Origin: Nitrosopumilales archaeon
GTDB lineage: Archaea > Thermoproteota > Nitrososphaeria > Nitrososphaerales > Nitrosopumilaceae
Length of the DNA: 38,361 bases
Reading direction: 5' to 3'
Assembly: GCA_016838825.1 (NCBI GenBank)
Contig: JAEHKU010000007.1
Location: forward strand, 1 to 38,361
The notes beneath the pieces were generated by a model. That model was not told where the DNA came from and did not search any database. It worked only from the letters and a program-made list of their open reading frames with translations. Positions within the stretch are counted from its first letter, which is position 1. Each line of letters starts with the position of its first letter. Of the stretch, positions 22,859 through 31,359 are shown piece after piece. Position numbers and translations under genes: made by a program.

Positions 22859-23139
22859 GTGCGTGCTGGCCGTAACCCTCCTTCTGTTTTTACGATATTT
22901 AGCTATGCGGCCTACCTGAACAAGGTGCAGGAACCTATAGTTCTGTTTGGCCTTGCTCCATGTGGGTCAGACTTTTCATTCCCTAACCAGAAACCTCAGG
23001 TTTTACCATCATAGTACTCTGGGCGGGATGTGTTTCTGTTCTGGTCCAGTCATCTCTGACTATCCATCATTGGACCACATTTCCTGCATGGAGGGAGGAG
23101 TTTCCTCTGCCGTAGCAGCCGTCGTACACCAGCTCGCAC
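22859..23139 (-). ncRNA. rnpB: RNase P RNA
   Basis: The catalytic RNA that matures the 5' ends of tRNAs. On the minus strand the ends pair as helix P1: GUGCG-A-GCUGG (from 23139) with CCAGC-A-CGCAC (ending at 22859). The 5' part carries GAGGAAACUCCUCC and the 3' part ACAGAAGGAGGGUU, the two conserved regions flanking helix P4. P4 forms 8 bp (AAC + CCUCC with GGAGG + GUU) with the universal bulged U in place. The usual AAG/CUU pairs are replaced by the compensated AAC/GUU. The ~281-nt size fits archaeal molecules. Reading frames across it are overlapping noise. No strong TATA box is visible; AATATT near 23169-23174 is possible. Confidence 0.92.
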
Positions 23140-23206
23140 TTGTATATCATAACAAGTTTTAGAATTTGAATATTACGAAATTAAAAACGATGTTTGAAAA
23201 TGCGAT

Positions 23207-25561
23207 TCAAACTTTTGTATTAAAGAATTCTTCATCATATCTGCCTCGTTCACGTTTTGCTTTAATAAAGTAAGCAAGATGAACTAATTCAATGTAAATT
23301 CTGTAGAGATATTTGTTTGCTTTAAGATGTGGTGAAATAATGTGCCAAAATGATCTTGTATGCATTCTAGAAAACAAATGATTACGTATAACAAATGCAG
23401 ATTTTTTAGATTCATCAATCAGTTTAATTGTTTTATGACTAAATGCTTGATCTGCTTGATTTCCTGAACCGACTATTATAATTTCAGATTCTTGTGTCTT
23501 AAAATTTTTTAAGAGACTATCAGTTATATCCTCTGTTCTGCCATAAACTTTTTCAAAAGGAATCTTCTCTAACTCCAAATCAAACATTTTTTCATTAATG
23601 TGGCTCAAAATCTTAATTTCCTCTTCAGGTGATTCTACAACACCTCTTACGATTCTTATTTTACTATTAAGAGATTTTGACATTGCGTTTGCAATTTCCA
23701 AGCCCAAATCTGAGTGTCTTCCTTTGTCATATGATACTACAACGTGTGAAAGCTCATTTTCAAAATTCTTTTTTATTTCAACTCCAAGAATATCGCAGGT
23801 TGTAAGTGAAAGCAATTTTCTATTTCGTCGTAAAATGGAAAAGTCTATGATTAACAAGTTTATTTCTTGTTCTTCTACTGTTGCAAGTAGAGCCTCAGTA
23901 GTATCATGTGTCAATCTAACAAGATAGTGATGACGAAGTGATTGTTGTAGTGACTTTTTTAGCTGATCAAAGGACTTCATTGCAGGTTCAGCAAATCCTT
24001 GGGACATCGATAGAGGTATCTGTCTAGGTACCTTCACTGCGTTAAGAAATGATATTTCTCCTTCCTTTTCTTTTGCAATGGCAGTTCCTATTTTTGCGAG
24101 TTTTATTGCAGTCTTCTTATTGAAAAGAATCAAAACACGATAGTCTTTCCTTTCTTCTGGACCTTCCTTTAACGCCAGTGGTGCAAAGTGTTCTAGTTCC
24201 TTTTTTGAAGTGTACAACTTGTATATGAAAAATCCAATTATAATCCAGATTATTGCGATTAGCCAGCTAAGTGGATTAAAAATTAAAAGATAAACTGCTA
24301 ATGCTCCTGCACTTAACATTCCTAGAATTGGAATTAGTGGGAAGAGTGGAGTTTTGAATCCATATTCCAATTTTTTACCATAAATTCTTCTAATTGATAT
24401 TGAAGATAGATTGACTTGAGTAAAAAGAAATAGAAACATAACACTTGCAGCCATAGCAATTTGTTCAAGAGGTAGTAATACAGCTAAAACTACCATAACA
24501 ATACCAGACATAGTTATTGCAATATGTGGCGTTCTGTATTTGGAGTGAATTTCGCTAAATTTATGGGGTAAGTTATACTGTCTTCCCATTGCAAACGAGA
24601 CACGGCTTGCTGCAAAGGTTGTAGCATTTAATGCAGAAAGAGTTGACACTAGTCCCCCAATGAGAACTATCACTGCCCCATATGGAAGTAAGTATTCTGC
24701 AGCTTCAACTATTCCAAGTTCGCCACGATCACCGATGAATTTCCATGATGCTTCACCAACTTCATCTGAATTTAATCCACCAATGAAAACGAATGCAAAT
24801 ACAATGTAAAGCGTTACTACAACTCCGAGTGAGATTAGAATTGCTCTTGGTATGTTTCGTTTTGGATTTTTAATTTCTTCTCCAGCTTGTGCAATAATTT
24901 CATAACCTTCAAAGGCAATAAAGGTCAGTCCCATTGCCATAACTATACCGATTGTACCAGTAGGAAAAAAATCAACAAAATTTTCAGACCAATTAGGATT
25001 AGTGAAGGCCATTGCAAGGACACCAGCTGTGATAAGTATTGTAATTATTACAAGCTGAGATAGTGTGATAGCATTACCAACTTTGCCAGTATCTGAAGAA
25101 CCACGAATGTTAACATAAGTAAAAATAATTATTGCTATAACTGCAAACAACTTTTCAAGGGGAAAATCACCAATATCTTCTACTATTTCCATAGTCTTTA
25201 ACAAATGACCAATAAATGCACCAAATGCAACTGCATACAAGCTGCCTGCTATGGAATGAGCAAACCACGCCATCCATCCACTAATATATGCATTAGGTCT
25301 GGGAAGACCCTCTCGTATCCATCTATAACCGCCGCCCGTACTTGGCAGAGCTGAACTTAATTCAGCGTAGGTTAGAGCCGTAAATAATGTAATTATTCCA
25401 TTGATAAGAAAAGCAAGCATAAGCGCTGGACCTGCAGCCCCTATACCTGGCCCCACTAGAACGAATATGGCGCCTCCGATCATAGAAGCTATTCCTACCA
25501 TAACTACGTCTAAAAGCGAAAGACTTCTGACTAGACCTGATGGTTCGGGTTGTCCTGACAA
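23207..25561 (-). CDS. APC-family amino-acid/cation permease fused to two USP-like domains
   Basis: A 784-residue transporter. Residues ~10-450 form the 12-helix APC core, with the helix-1 substrate motif GIASMIGGAIFVLVGP, then STGGGYRWIREGLPRP and the helix-6 AFEGYEIIAQAGEEIKNP. Two cytoplasmic domains resembling universal stress proteins follow, at ~465-600 (YRVLILFNKKTAI, LLIIDFSIL) and ~605-735 (HVVVSYDKGRHSDLGLEIANAM, IIIVGSGN with the nucleotide-loop-like GSGN). A basic tail ends the protein. Such fusions could let ATP or another ligand regulate transport, which is inference. The substrate (amino acid, polyamine or ion) is not evident. The start is TTG at 25561. No ABC or binding-protein partner is needed for this family. 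Confidence 0.88.
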   Translation of the reverse strand: MSGQPEPSGLVRSLSLLDVVMVGIASMIGGAIFVLVGPGIGAAGPALMLAFLINGIITLFTALTYAELSSALPSTGGGYRWIREGLPRPNAYISGWMAWFAHSIAGSLYAVAFGAFIGHLLKTMEIVEDIGDFPLEKLFAVIAIIIFTYVNIRGSSDTGKVGNAITLSQLVIITILITAGVLAMAFTNPNWSENFVDFFPTGTIGIVMAMGLTFIAFEGYEIIAQAGEEIKNPKRNIPRAILISLGVVVTLYIVFAFVFIGGLNSDEVGEASWKFIGDRGELGIVEAAEYLLPYGAVIVLIGGLVSTLSALNATTFAASRVSFAMGRQYNLPHKFSEIHSKYRTPHIAITMSGIVMVVLAVLLPLEQIAMAASVMFLFLFTQVNLSSISIRRIYGKKLEYGFKTPLFPLIPILGMLSAGALAVYLLIFNPLSWLIAIIWIIIGFFIYKLYTSKKELEHFAPLALKEGPEERKDYRVLILFNKKTAIKLAKIGTAIAKEKEGEISFLNAVKVPRQIPLSMSQGFAEPAMKSFDQLKKSLQQSLRHHYLVRLTHDTTEALLATVEEQEINLLIIDFSILRRNRKLLSLTTCDILGVEIKKNFENELSHVVVSYDKGRHSDLGLEIANAMSKSLNSKIRIVRGVVESPEEEIKILSHINEKMFDLELEKIPFEKVYGRTEDITDSLLKNFKTQESEIIIVGSGNQADQAFSHKTIKLIDESKKSAFVIRNHLFSRMHTRSFWHIISPHLKANKYLYRIYIELVHLAYFIKAKRERGRYDEEFFNTKV

Positions 25562-25643
25562 GATTATCTATCCGTCAGGTAGAAAGAGAGCATAAATCTG
25601 TACCCATTGATTTGCACCCATTAAAAAGTCAATTGAATTAAGT

Positions 25644-26138
25644 TTAGGCCATAATTTGATATTCGTTGGCAATTGAAATTATTGCATTTTGTGATGTTGC
25701 CTTTGAATATTGTTCTAGAAGTTCTTTGTTGAGATCATAAAAGGTATGACCCCATTTGAATTTGTTGAGAAGATCAAGGGAGAGTTTTTCAAATCCTATG
25801 AGATAAATTGCGCCAGCTATCGCTTCAACTGTAGTAAGTTTATTTAATTTTGAATAATTTACTGGATTTCCTGCTAGAAGCGGAGGTAGTTTTCTATGCA
25901 CTCCTAAAAATTTTTTCTTGAATGTGTTTTCTACAAGATTCCAAGAACAATCAATTCCGGTAATAGAATTCACTATTTTTTTATCATTTTGCAAGACAAA
26001 CTTTTCTGAAAAGGGATTCAAAACCATGGTTTTTGCAGATGTCTTATTTACACAATGTGCAAGTCCAAACTTTACCAATTTTGCAGCTGTATTTTTTTTT
26101 GGATCGTCTTGTTTGAACATTACTACTTGTATACGCAT
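25644..26138 (-). CDS. Tsr3-family rRNA aminocarboxypropyltransferase
   Basis: A 164-residue enzyme of the Tsr3/DUF367 family. It transfers the 3-amino-3-carboxypropyl group of S-adenosylmethionine to a modified uridine in small-subunit rRNA (in yeast the 18S hypermodified m1acp3Psi). Hallmarks are KFGLAHCVNKTSAKTMVLNP-type strands, GIDCSWNLVE, RKLPPLLAGNPVNYSKLNKLTTVEAIAGA and KFKWGHTFYDLNKELLEQYS. Together these cover the SAM pocket and the conserved C-terminal motif. The length is normal for archaeal members. It starts with ATG at 26138. The neighbour upstream is the large lamin-tail protein gene, 35 bp away, with no functional link apparent. Confidence 0.9.
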   Translation of the reverse strand: MRIQVVMFKQDDPKKNTAAKLVKFGLAHCVNKTSAKTMVLNPFSEKFVLQNDKKIVNSITGIDCSWNLVENTFKKKFLGVHRKLPPLLAGNPVNYSKLNKLTTVEAIAGAIYLIGFEKLSLDLLNKFKWGHTFYDLNKELLEQYSKATSQNAIISIANEYQIMA

Positions 26139-26173
26139 TAAGGAAAGAAATGATTTTGGATTTCTATTTGTAT

Positions 26174-29100
26174 CTATTCAAAAGATACGTATGAAATTTT
26201 GTAGTAGAAACGAGAAAATTGGCCTTCGTCTTTCAAAACTTCTACGTTCCATGAAGAATCAGGAATTACATCGGTTTTATCTTCAGGTAGAATCGAAAAC
26301 TTTTCTAGCCTTACATCTGGACCACTGTATCTGACTTTAAAGTTTATACCATCAATTTCCACAACGTCAAAAATTTTGCCAGGCTCTCTTGTAGACTTTT
26401 TAACCTTACAATCTTCATTTTGCCCGATTATGCATATACCAGAATCAGTTGTAATTTGTATATTTATGTCTGATTCAGTGCCTTTATCAACTCTTAACGA
26501 ACCTTGTAAAACTCTTGGATTCATTATTGTATCGTCAACAGTATTTTCTACAAATGAAATAGGAATCACAGCGTCAGGAATTCTGTTAAATTTCTCAATT
26601 ATCTTTTTAGAGTACACTATTTGCCGTTCTTTGCTTACTTCAAGCTCTGGAGGTTTACTTACAACCTCAAATGGATTAGTGATTAGATCAAAATCGGTCT
26701 TTACTTGTACAGTATATGTTCCTAGGGTTTCGCTGCTTGTTGGAATTGTGTAGTCATAAGTGAATCGTCCAGTTGAATCAATATCTATTGGCACTGCTGT
26801 TCCCACGTCACCACAATAAAATTTACCACAGTTGATCACTGCTTCACTATCTTTGATCACTACAACATCTAACCTATCAACATAAACTATCTTACTTGTT
26901 CTACCAGTAACATGAACAACATCTCCAGGGTTGTAAGTTTCCTTATCAAGATCCATAATCAATGCTAATGGTATATCTTTTCCAGTGGTATCAAAAAGAT
27001 CTATTACCTCAAAGAATGTTTCAGCTGTTAAATCGAAATAATTAACTTGTACCTTGTAGTTGCCGGCTTTAAACGCTCCAGGCACCAAGTCAAGTTTAGT
27101 TTGGAATTTTTCTCCAGAATCAATGTCAACATTAGCACGTAGTACTTCTTTTACTAAATCTGCTTTTACAATAATTTGTGGTCGTTCTGGTAATATTAGA
27201 CCCTCAGTAAGTTTATCCTGCTTTATAGCATTCCCAAAAATAAAAACGGTCTCACCAGTGTTATAAGTCACTTTGTCTGTTGTGATGTCAAGTGGTACCC
27301 TTACACTTTCTTGATCAGGATTCTTTGAAACTTTAAAGAACAGTTCGGTACCGAAATCTTGTGCATCGATTTCAATCTTGTAAATTCCTACGGTTTTATC
27401 AATCACTGGAACAAAGCCAAATCTAGTATGCTGAAACTCTTCAAGCTCCGGAGCTAGATCAATCCTTGGAACCGTCCAAGTCCACGAAAATTGTTGCTTA
27501 TCATCAAGTATCGCATTGTATAGGTTTCTGTCACCATCTGGCTTTGTGAGAATTATAACTACTTCAGATCTACTCACTGGAGAGGTAATTCCACCTGTTA
27601 CATGTACTTCCTCCCCAGGCCCATAAACTTCTTTGTCGGTACCGGCTATGAGTTCTATACTCCCTAATGTCAAAGAATCAACTACAGTAATGGATGTAGA
27701 AGCCTTTAGACCTGGGTATGTTGCTTCTAAGATGTAAGTTCCTTCATTGAAAACATGTCTATACAGAGTATTAGTTAACTCAAAGTTTCCAGTAGTGTCT
27801 GGTATAGCAGTATACGAGAGCACTGCAGTTAAGGGCTCAGTACTGGATGGAGTGGGTACAGTCATTGTTGGGGAGCCTCCACCAACTTTGGTTATTGAAA
27901 TAGATACAGTTGGAAGTTCATAGCTGGATCTCTTTTTTTGTTCTACTATTTTTCCAGAAATTATAAACCGATCTCCTACTTCATAAGTAGATTTATCAGT
28001 TGAGATTGTGAATGGTAAAGTGGCAGCTACATAATCATCTGGATTTTCTACCACTGCAAAAGTTGTCTGTGCACTTCCAATGTCCTTATCTACAGTTACT
28101 AGATATTCACCATATCTCACTGGATCATTAGCTATGTTGAGTATGTATTCAAATGAGCTATCTCCAGCCAGACGTAATACATCTAAAACGTGCAAGATGT
28201 TGTCTGGGCTAGTAACTTTGACTTCTACTTTTCCTCCTCCTTCGAGTCCACTTGTACCTGTCTGTAATATTTCAAAATCTAAAGTCGAGATATGTACTTG
28301 GTTGGTCCGGCCAGAAATGGTTACAGTTTCACCAAGGCCATAAGCTGGTTTGTCAGTTCTGAGTGATATTGCTACGTCTTCTTTTACATCTTCTGATAAC
28401 TCAAATGAAGTCTGAATTTCATCCTGACCGTACGTTGCAGAAATATCATGTTTTCCATATATCGGATTAACTGTAGTCATAAAAACAGTAACATAAAATT
28501 GGGCTCCATCGGTTTTTTCAAAGCCATCTGCAAAAACTTTTCTCGTGGTTTGGTCGTTAAAGATGCTTTCCTGGTTCATCGGGAAAAGTGTACCTCCAGA
28601 AATCTGTTCTCCTTGAGGATTGATTATTTTGTATTTCATTCCTTCGAACGGAATTATTTGATCAGATAATGCCTTAATGAAGACAGTCTCTCCTGGAATG
28701 TACGAGGATTTGTCTGTGCTAATAGAAAGTGTATTTGCAATTTCTTGTTCTTCTTGTATTACTCCAGAGCGTATAGTGAATTGAGTTTGTGATGTTGCAT
28801 CACTAAATTCTGCAACGATAGAATAATTCCCTGCGTCAACATTTAGTATTTTACCAGATTTCATTTCAGTTTTGAAGTTTAGATTTAAGTCAGGATAAAA
28901 TTGCATGGTTTCTGAAAAACCATTAGGTCCTGAAATTATTAGCTTTATTTGTGCAGGTTGGAACGATGGTTTGAAGATATATACTTGCTCTGAAACCTTA
29001 CCAGTTATTTCTACAGTTTCGTTAAGAATGTAATTTTCTTTATCAGTACTGACCTCAATAGATACGCTAGATTCTACACTTTCGGTAGCAATTTTTCCGT

Positions 29101-29584
29101 TAGATGATCCTGGATTGGACAATTCAAATTTCCAGTCAGAATCTGAATCAGTATCAAAACCATCTGCTATTCTTTGCCATGAATTAAAATCATTTTTTAT
29201 ATCTGCAATTTTCAGAGTTTTATCTATCACTGTTCCCTCCGAATCTCTAAGCTCTACTACTTCGTTTATGTCAGGAAACCAAAGTATTTGGTATTGAAAT
29301 TTAGCAAATCCATCGGGAGCAATAATTGTACCAGGAGGAATCTTTAGTGTTTTTTTCAAAATTGTAGTTGATGCAATTTCCCAATTACCTATATCGACAT
29401 CATTCTCGGTGGGATTGTAAAGTTCTACCCACTCTGAAATAGATTTTGAATCGTCTCCAGGTGGATTCGTATCAATCTCATTTATTACAACATGATCAGC
29501 TATACTGTTCGATTGAGCCATAACGGGAAGGATACTTCCTAGTAACATTACGGACAACAATCCGAAAATCAAATAGTGGTTCAA
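26174..29584 (-). CDS. Giant secreted lamin-tail protein with seven repeated beta domains
   Basis: A 1136-residue exported protein. A signal peptide (~1-23, ending VMAQ) precedes a lamin-tail domain (~30-165) starting VVINEIDTNPP with WVELYNPTENDVDIGNWEI. Then come seven immunoglobulin-like repeats, each starting with a TDK-x2-Y-x2-G/N-(E/D)-x-V-x(I/V)-x-G pattern, near residues 178, 287, 408, 526, 649, 767 and 878, so one unit is ~110-120 residues. The final ~150 residues have three Cys. No C-terminal anchor or sorting signal is seen, so it is secreted or held by other surface proteins. A surface or matrix adhesive role is inferred. The start is TTG at 29584. Confidence 0.85.
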   Translation of the reverse strand: MNHYLIFGLLSVMLLGSILPVMAQSNSIADHVVINEIDTNPPGDDSKSISEWVELYNPTENDVDIGNWEIASTTILKKTLKIPPGTIIAPDGFAKFQYQILWFPDINEVVELRDSEGTVIDKTLKIADIKNDFNSWQRIADGFDTDSDSDWKFELSNPGSSNGKIATESVESSVSIEVSTDKENYILNETVEITGKVSEQVYIFKPSFQPAQIKLIISGPNGFSETMQFYPDLNLNFKTEMKSGKILNVDAGNYSIVAEFSDATSQTQFTIRSGVIQEEQEIANTLSISTDKSSYIPGETVFIKALSDQIIPFEGMKYKIINPQGEQISGGTLFPMNQESIFNDQTTRKVFADGFEKTDGAQFYVTVFMTTVNPIYGKHDISATYGQDEIQTSFELSEDVKEDVAISLRTDKPAYGLGETVTISGRTNQVHISTLDFEILQTGTSGLEGGGKVEVKVTSPDNILHVLDVLRLAGDSSFEYILNIANDPVRYGEYLVTVDKDIGSAQTTFAVVENPDDYVAATLPFTISTDKSTYEVGDRFIISGKIVEQKKRSSYELPTVSISITKVGGGSPTMTVPTPSSTEPLTAVLSYTAIPDTTGNFELTNTLYRHVFNEGTYILEATYPGLKASTSITVVDSLTLGSIELIAGTDKEVYGPGEEVHVTGGITSPVSRSEVVIILTKPDGDRNLYNAILDDKQQFSWTWTVPRIDLAPELEEFQHTRFGFVPVIDKTVGIYKIEIDAQDFGTELFFKVSKNPDQESVRVPLDITTDKVTYNTGETVFIFGNAIKQDKLTEGLILPERPQIIVKADLVKEVLRANVDIDSGEKFQTKLDLVPGAFKAGNYKVQVNYFDLTAETFFEVIDLFDTTGKDIPLALIMDLDKETYNPGDVVHVTGRTSKIVYVDRLDVVVIKDSEAVINCGKFYCGDVGTAVPIDIDSTGRFTYDYTIPTSSETLGTYTVQVKTDFDLITNPFEVVSKPPELEVSKERQIVYSKKIIEKFNRIPDAVIPISFVENTVDDTIMNPRVLQGSLRVDKGTESDINIQITTDSGICIIGQNEDCKVKKSTREPGKIFDVVEIDGINFKVRYSGPDVRLEKFSILPEDKTDVIPDSSWNVEVLKDEGQFSRFYYKISYVSFE

Positions 29585-29756
29585 TTTCCTAACCTGTACC
29601 TATGTCTCATTGCTAAAAAATGCAATTTTAGGCATTGATTGAGTAAAAGTTGAGCTGAGGGTTAAAGTCATATATCATTCCAATTTCACTATAAAAATTC
29701 CCAACTATTTGATATAAGGCGTTCGTAGAAATGATCTTTCCCATATCTTAATTTAA

Positions 29757-30011
29757 TCAGTGATTTTTTTCATCACATTGAGGGCATTTTCCTTTGATAA
29801 TTGATTGTCCACATGTAGCACAAATTCCATCACCCACTGATTTTCGTAACATCTTTTTTCGTTTGCCAACTACAACTTTTACTACAAAATAAATTGCAAT
29901 TGCAATTGCAGCTGCATATACTGGAGCAATAAATGGTATAAGCCCAATCATCAAAAACAAAAGTCCAAAGATCAGTAGAAGTTCACGTTTTTCAAAACTC
30001 AAACTATACAA
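29757..30011 (-). CDS. Small membrane protein with C-terminal zinc ribbon, 84 aa
   Basis: An 84-residue protein. Two hydrophobic segments (~10-25 and ~30-47, the latter AIAIAIYFVVKVVV) are followed by a basic turn (GKRKKMLRK) and a four-Cys zinc ribbon, ICATCGQ then CPQCDEKNH, at the C-terminus. The basic loop suggests the ribbon faces the cytoplasm. The family is not recognised; similar small zinc-ribbon membrane proteins are frequent in archaea and have no known function. The start is TTG at 30011. It lies between the lamin-tail protein gene and tRNA-Pro on the same strand. Confidence 0.7.
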   Translation of the reverse strand: MYSLSFEKRELLLIFGLLFLMIGLIPFIAPVYAAAIAIAIYFVVKVVVGKRKKMLRKSVGDGICATCGQSIIKGKCPQCDEKNH

Positions 30012-30141
30012 TCATCTAAAAAATTTTAATAAAAAGATATGCCCGAATTCAGAACCATTAGAGCAGCGTTCATCTAAATATTAGTACTTGACTCTTCTCC
30101 ATTGTCTGGCACATTATAATTTGAAAAGTTAGATAATAACA

Positions 30142-30219
30142 TGGTGGGATCGGCAGGATTCGAACCTGCGACCTCAGGTACCCAAAACCCGAATCATAAC
30201 CAAGCTAGACTACGATCCC
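30142..30219 (-). tRNA. tRNA-Pro(UGG)
   Basis: A complete tRNA on the minus strand. The acceptor stem is GGGATCG (starting at 30219) with CGATCCC, then the discriminator A and an encoded CCA. The T arm is GCAGG-TTCGAAT-CCTGC. The anticodon arm is CGGGT-TTTGGGT-ACCTG, giving anticodon UGG (30182-30184), which reads proline codons CCN. The D arm has a GUC/GAU stem with GG in its loop. No intron is present. A TATA-like CTTTAATTG at 30245-30253 is about 30 nt upstream. Confidence 0.95.
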
Positions 30220-30268
30220 GACGAGTCAGCACTTTTGTTGACCCCAATTAAAGGTTCACTGTTGATGA

Positions 30269-30277
30269 TTTTAAATA
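30269..30277 (+). promoter_or_regulatory. TATA element of the methionine aminopeptidase gene
   Basis: TTTTAAATA centred 28 nt before the ATG at 30301, consistent with a leaderless transcript. It is only ~50 bp from the divergent tRNA-Pro. Confidence 0.5.
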
Positions 30278-30300
30278 ACATTCAAAATTTAGAGTAGCTT

Positions 30301-31194
30301 ATGCAAATTGAAGATTATGTAAAGGCAGGAAAGATTGCAGGACAAGTCCGTGAAAGTGTAAGGAAGAAAAACTGGGTTGGTAGTACAGTTGAAGAAATCT
30401 GTGATAATGTAGAAAATGAAATTACCCAAAAGGGTGCGAAATGTGCGTTTCCCGTTAATACCAGTCTTAATGAAGTTGCAGCGCATTATACAGCTGAACC
30501 GAATGATCCCAAAACAATCACTGACACAGACTTGGTAAAAATTGATCTGGGAGTACAAGTTAATGGTCACATAGCTGATACTGCTGTAACCGTGTGTTAT
30601 GATCCTAAATACGATATACTTGTCCAAGCAGCCGAGGCAGCACTAAATGACGCAGTATCTATGATTAAGGTTGGTGTAAAATCAAGCAACGTAGGTAAAA
30701 CAATTGAAAATACAATAAAAGGGATGGGGTGTATTCCCATATCAAATCTTAGTGGTCATTCACTTGCACAATATACTATTCATGCTGGTAAATCTATTCC
30801 CAACATTTGGTCAATAGGTTCATTTTCATTTTCTTCAAAGGAGGCATATGCGTGTGAACCATTTGTGACAACTAAAGATGGGTTGGGTTTTGTTCGAGAG
30901 GGGAAAATAAGAAATATCTTTTCTCTTGTTTCAAGAAAGCGCACTAAAGACCCAGAAGCTAATAAGCTGCTTGATTTTATATGGGAAAACTTCAATATGT
31001 TACCTTTTGCACTAAGATGGATTGTTAAAAAATGGGAAGAGAAAAAAGCTCGTGAACTGTTAGACAATCTAATAAAAAATAAGTTAGTTCATGCATATCC
31101 CATCTTGGTAGAAGCAAATGGTCAAAGGGTTGCTCAAGCTGAACACACTTTTATTCCAACAGAAGGCGGGATTACAATTACCACACTAGAGTGA
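30301..31194 (+). CDS. map: Type II methionine aminopeptidase
   Basis: A 297-residue metalloprotease that removes the initiator methionine from new proteins. The pita-bread fold carries the metal ligands: the two Asp in VKIDLGVQVNGHIADTAVT, the His in SGHSLAQYTIHAG, the first Glu in ACEPFVTT and the second in QAEHTFIPTEGG. The ~60-residue helical insert between the last two Glu ligands (residues ~205-270) marks type II, the archaeal/eukaryotic class. No N-terminal extension is present, as usual in archaea. The likely leaderless start is at ATG 30301. Its last 9 bp overlap the convergent 57-codon zinc-ribbon gene. Confidence 0.95.
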   Translation: MQIEDYVKAGKIAGQVRESVRKKNWVGSTVEEICDNVENEITQKGAKCAFPVNTSLNEVAAHYTAEPNDPKTITDTDLVKIDLGVQVNGHIADTAVTVCYDPKYDILVQAAEAALNDAVSMIKVGVKSSNVGKTIENTIKGMGCIPISNLSGHSLAQYTIHAGKSIPNIWSIGSFSFSSKEAYACEPFVTTKDGLGFVREGKIRNIFSLVSRKRTKDPEANKLLDFIWENFNMLPFALRWIVKKWEEKKARELLDNLIKNKLVHAYPILVEANGQRVAQAEHTFIPTEGGITITTLE

Positions 31195-31359
31195 TTCTCC
31201 AAATATTTTGATAATCATAGATTTTCCACCACAAGAACATGTGCTTGTTTGGAAAACATAATCTCCCTCTTTGAATTTTCTTTTTGACATTTTTTTACAG
31301 GAAGTACATTGTTCTAATGAAAATGGGTTTATGATTTCTTCCTTTTTTTGAAACATCAT
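31186..31359 (-). CDS. 57-aa zinc-ribbon protein coupled to DUF1512
   Basis: A short frame from ATG 31359 to TAG 31186. The product has CTSCKKMSKRKF and, about 20 residues later, STCSCGGKSM, giving four Cys in a zinc-ribbon arrangement (CxxC and CxC). Charged helices flank it. Its ATG overlaps the stop of the DUF1512 gene as ATGA (31356-31359), a sign of translational coupling; an adjacent ATG at 31356 is the alternative. The end overlaps the map gene by 9 bp. No family is recognised, but the Cys pattern and coupling make it a real gene in my judgement. Confidence 0.7.
   Translation of the reverse strand: MMFQKKEEIINPFSLEQCTSCKKMSKRKFKEGDYVFQTSTCSCGGKSMIIKIFGESL

Noticed and set aside
22947-23162. 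71-residue plus-strand reading frame
   Set aside because: It lies across RNase P RNA, whose P1 and P4 helices explain the sequence; the translation has no protein-like pattern.
30012-30141. C/D-box small RNA between the zinc-ribbon membrane protein and tRNA-Pro
   Set aside because: Only partial matches to the C and D boxes (an isolated GATGA and CTGA) with no proper spacing or flanking stem.
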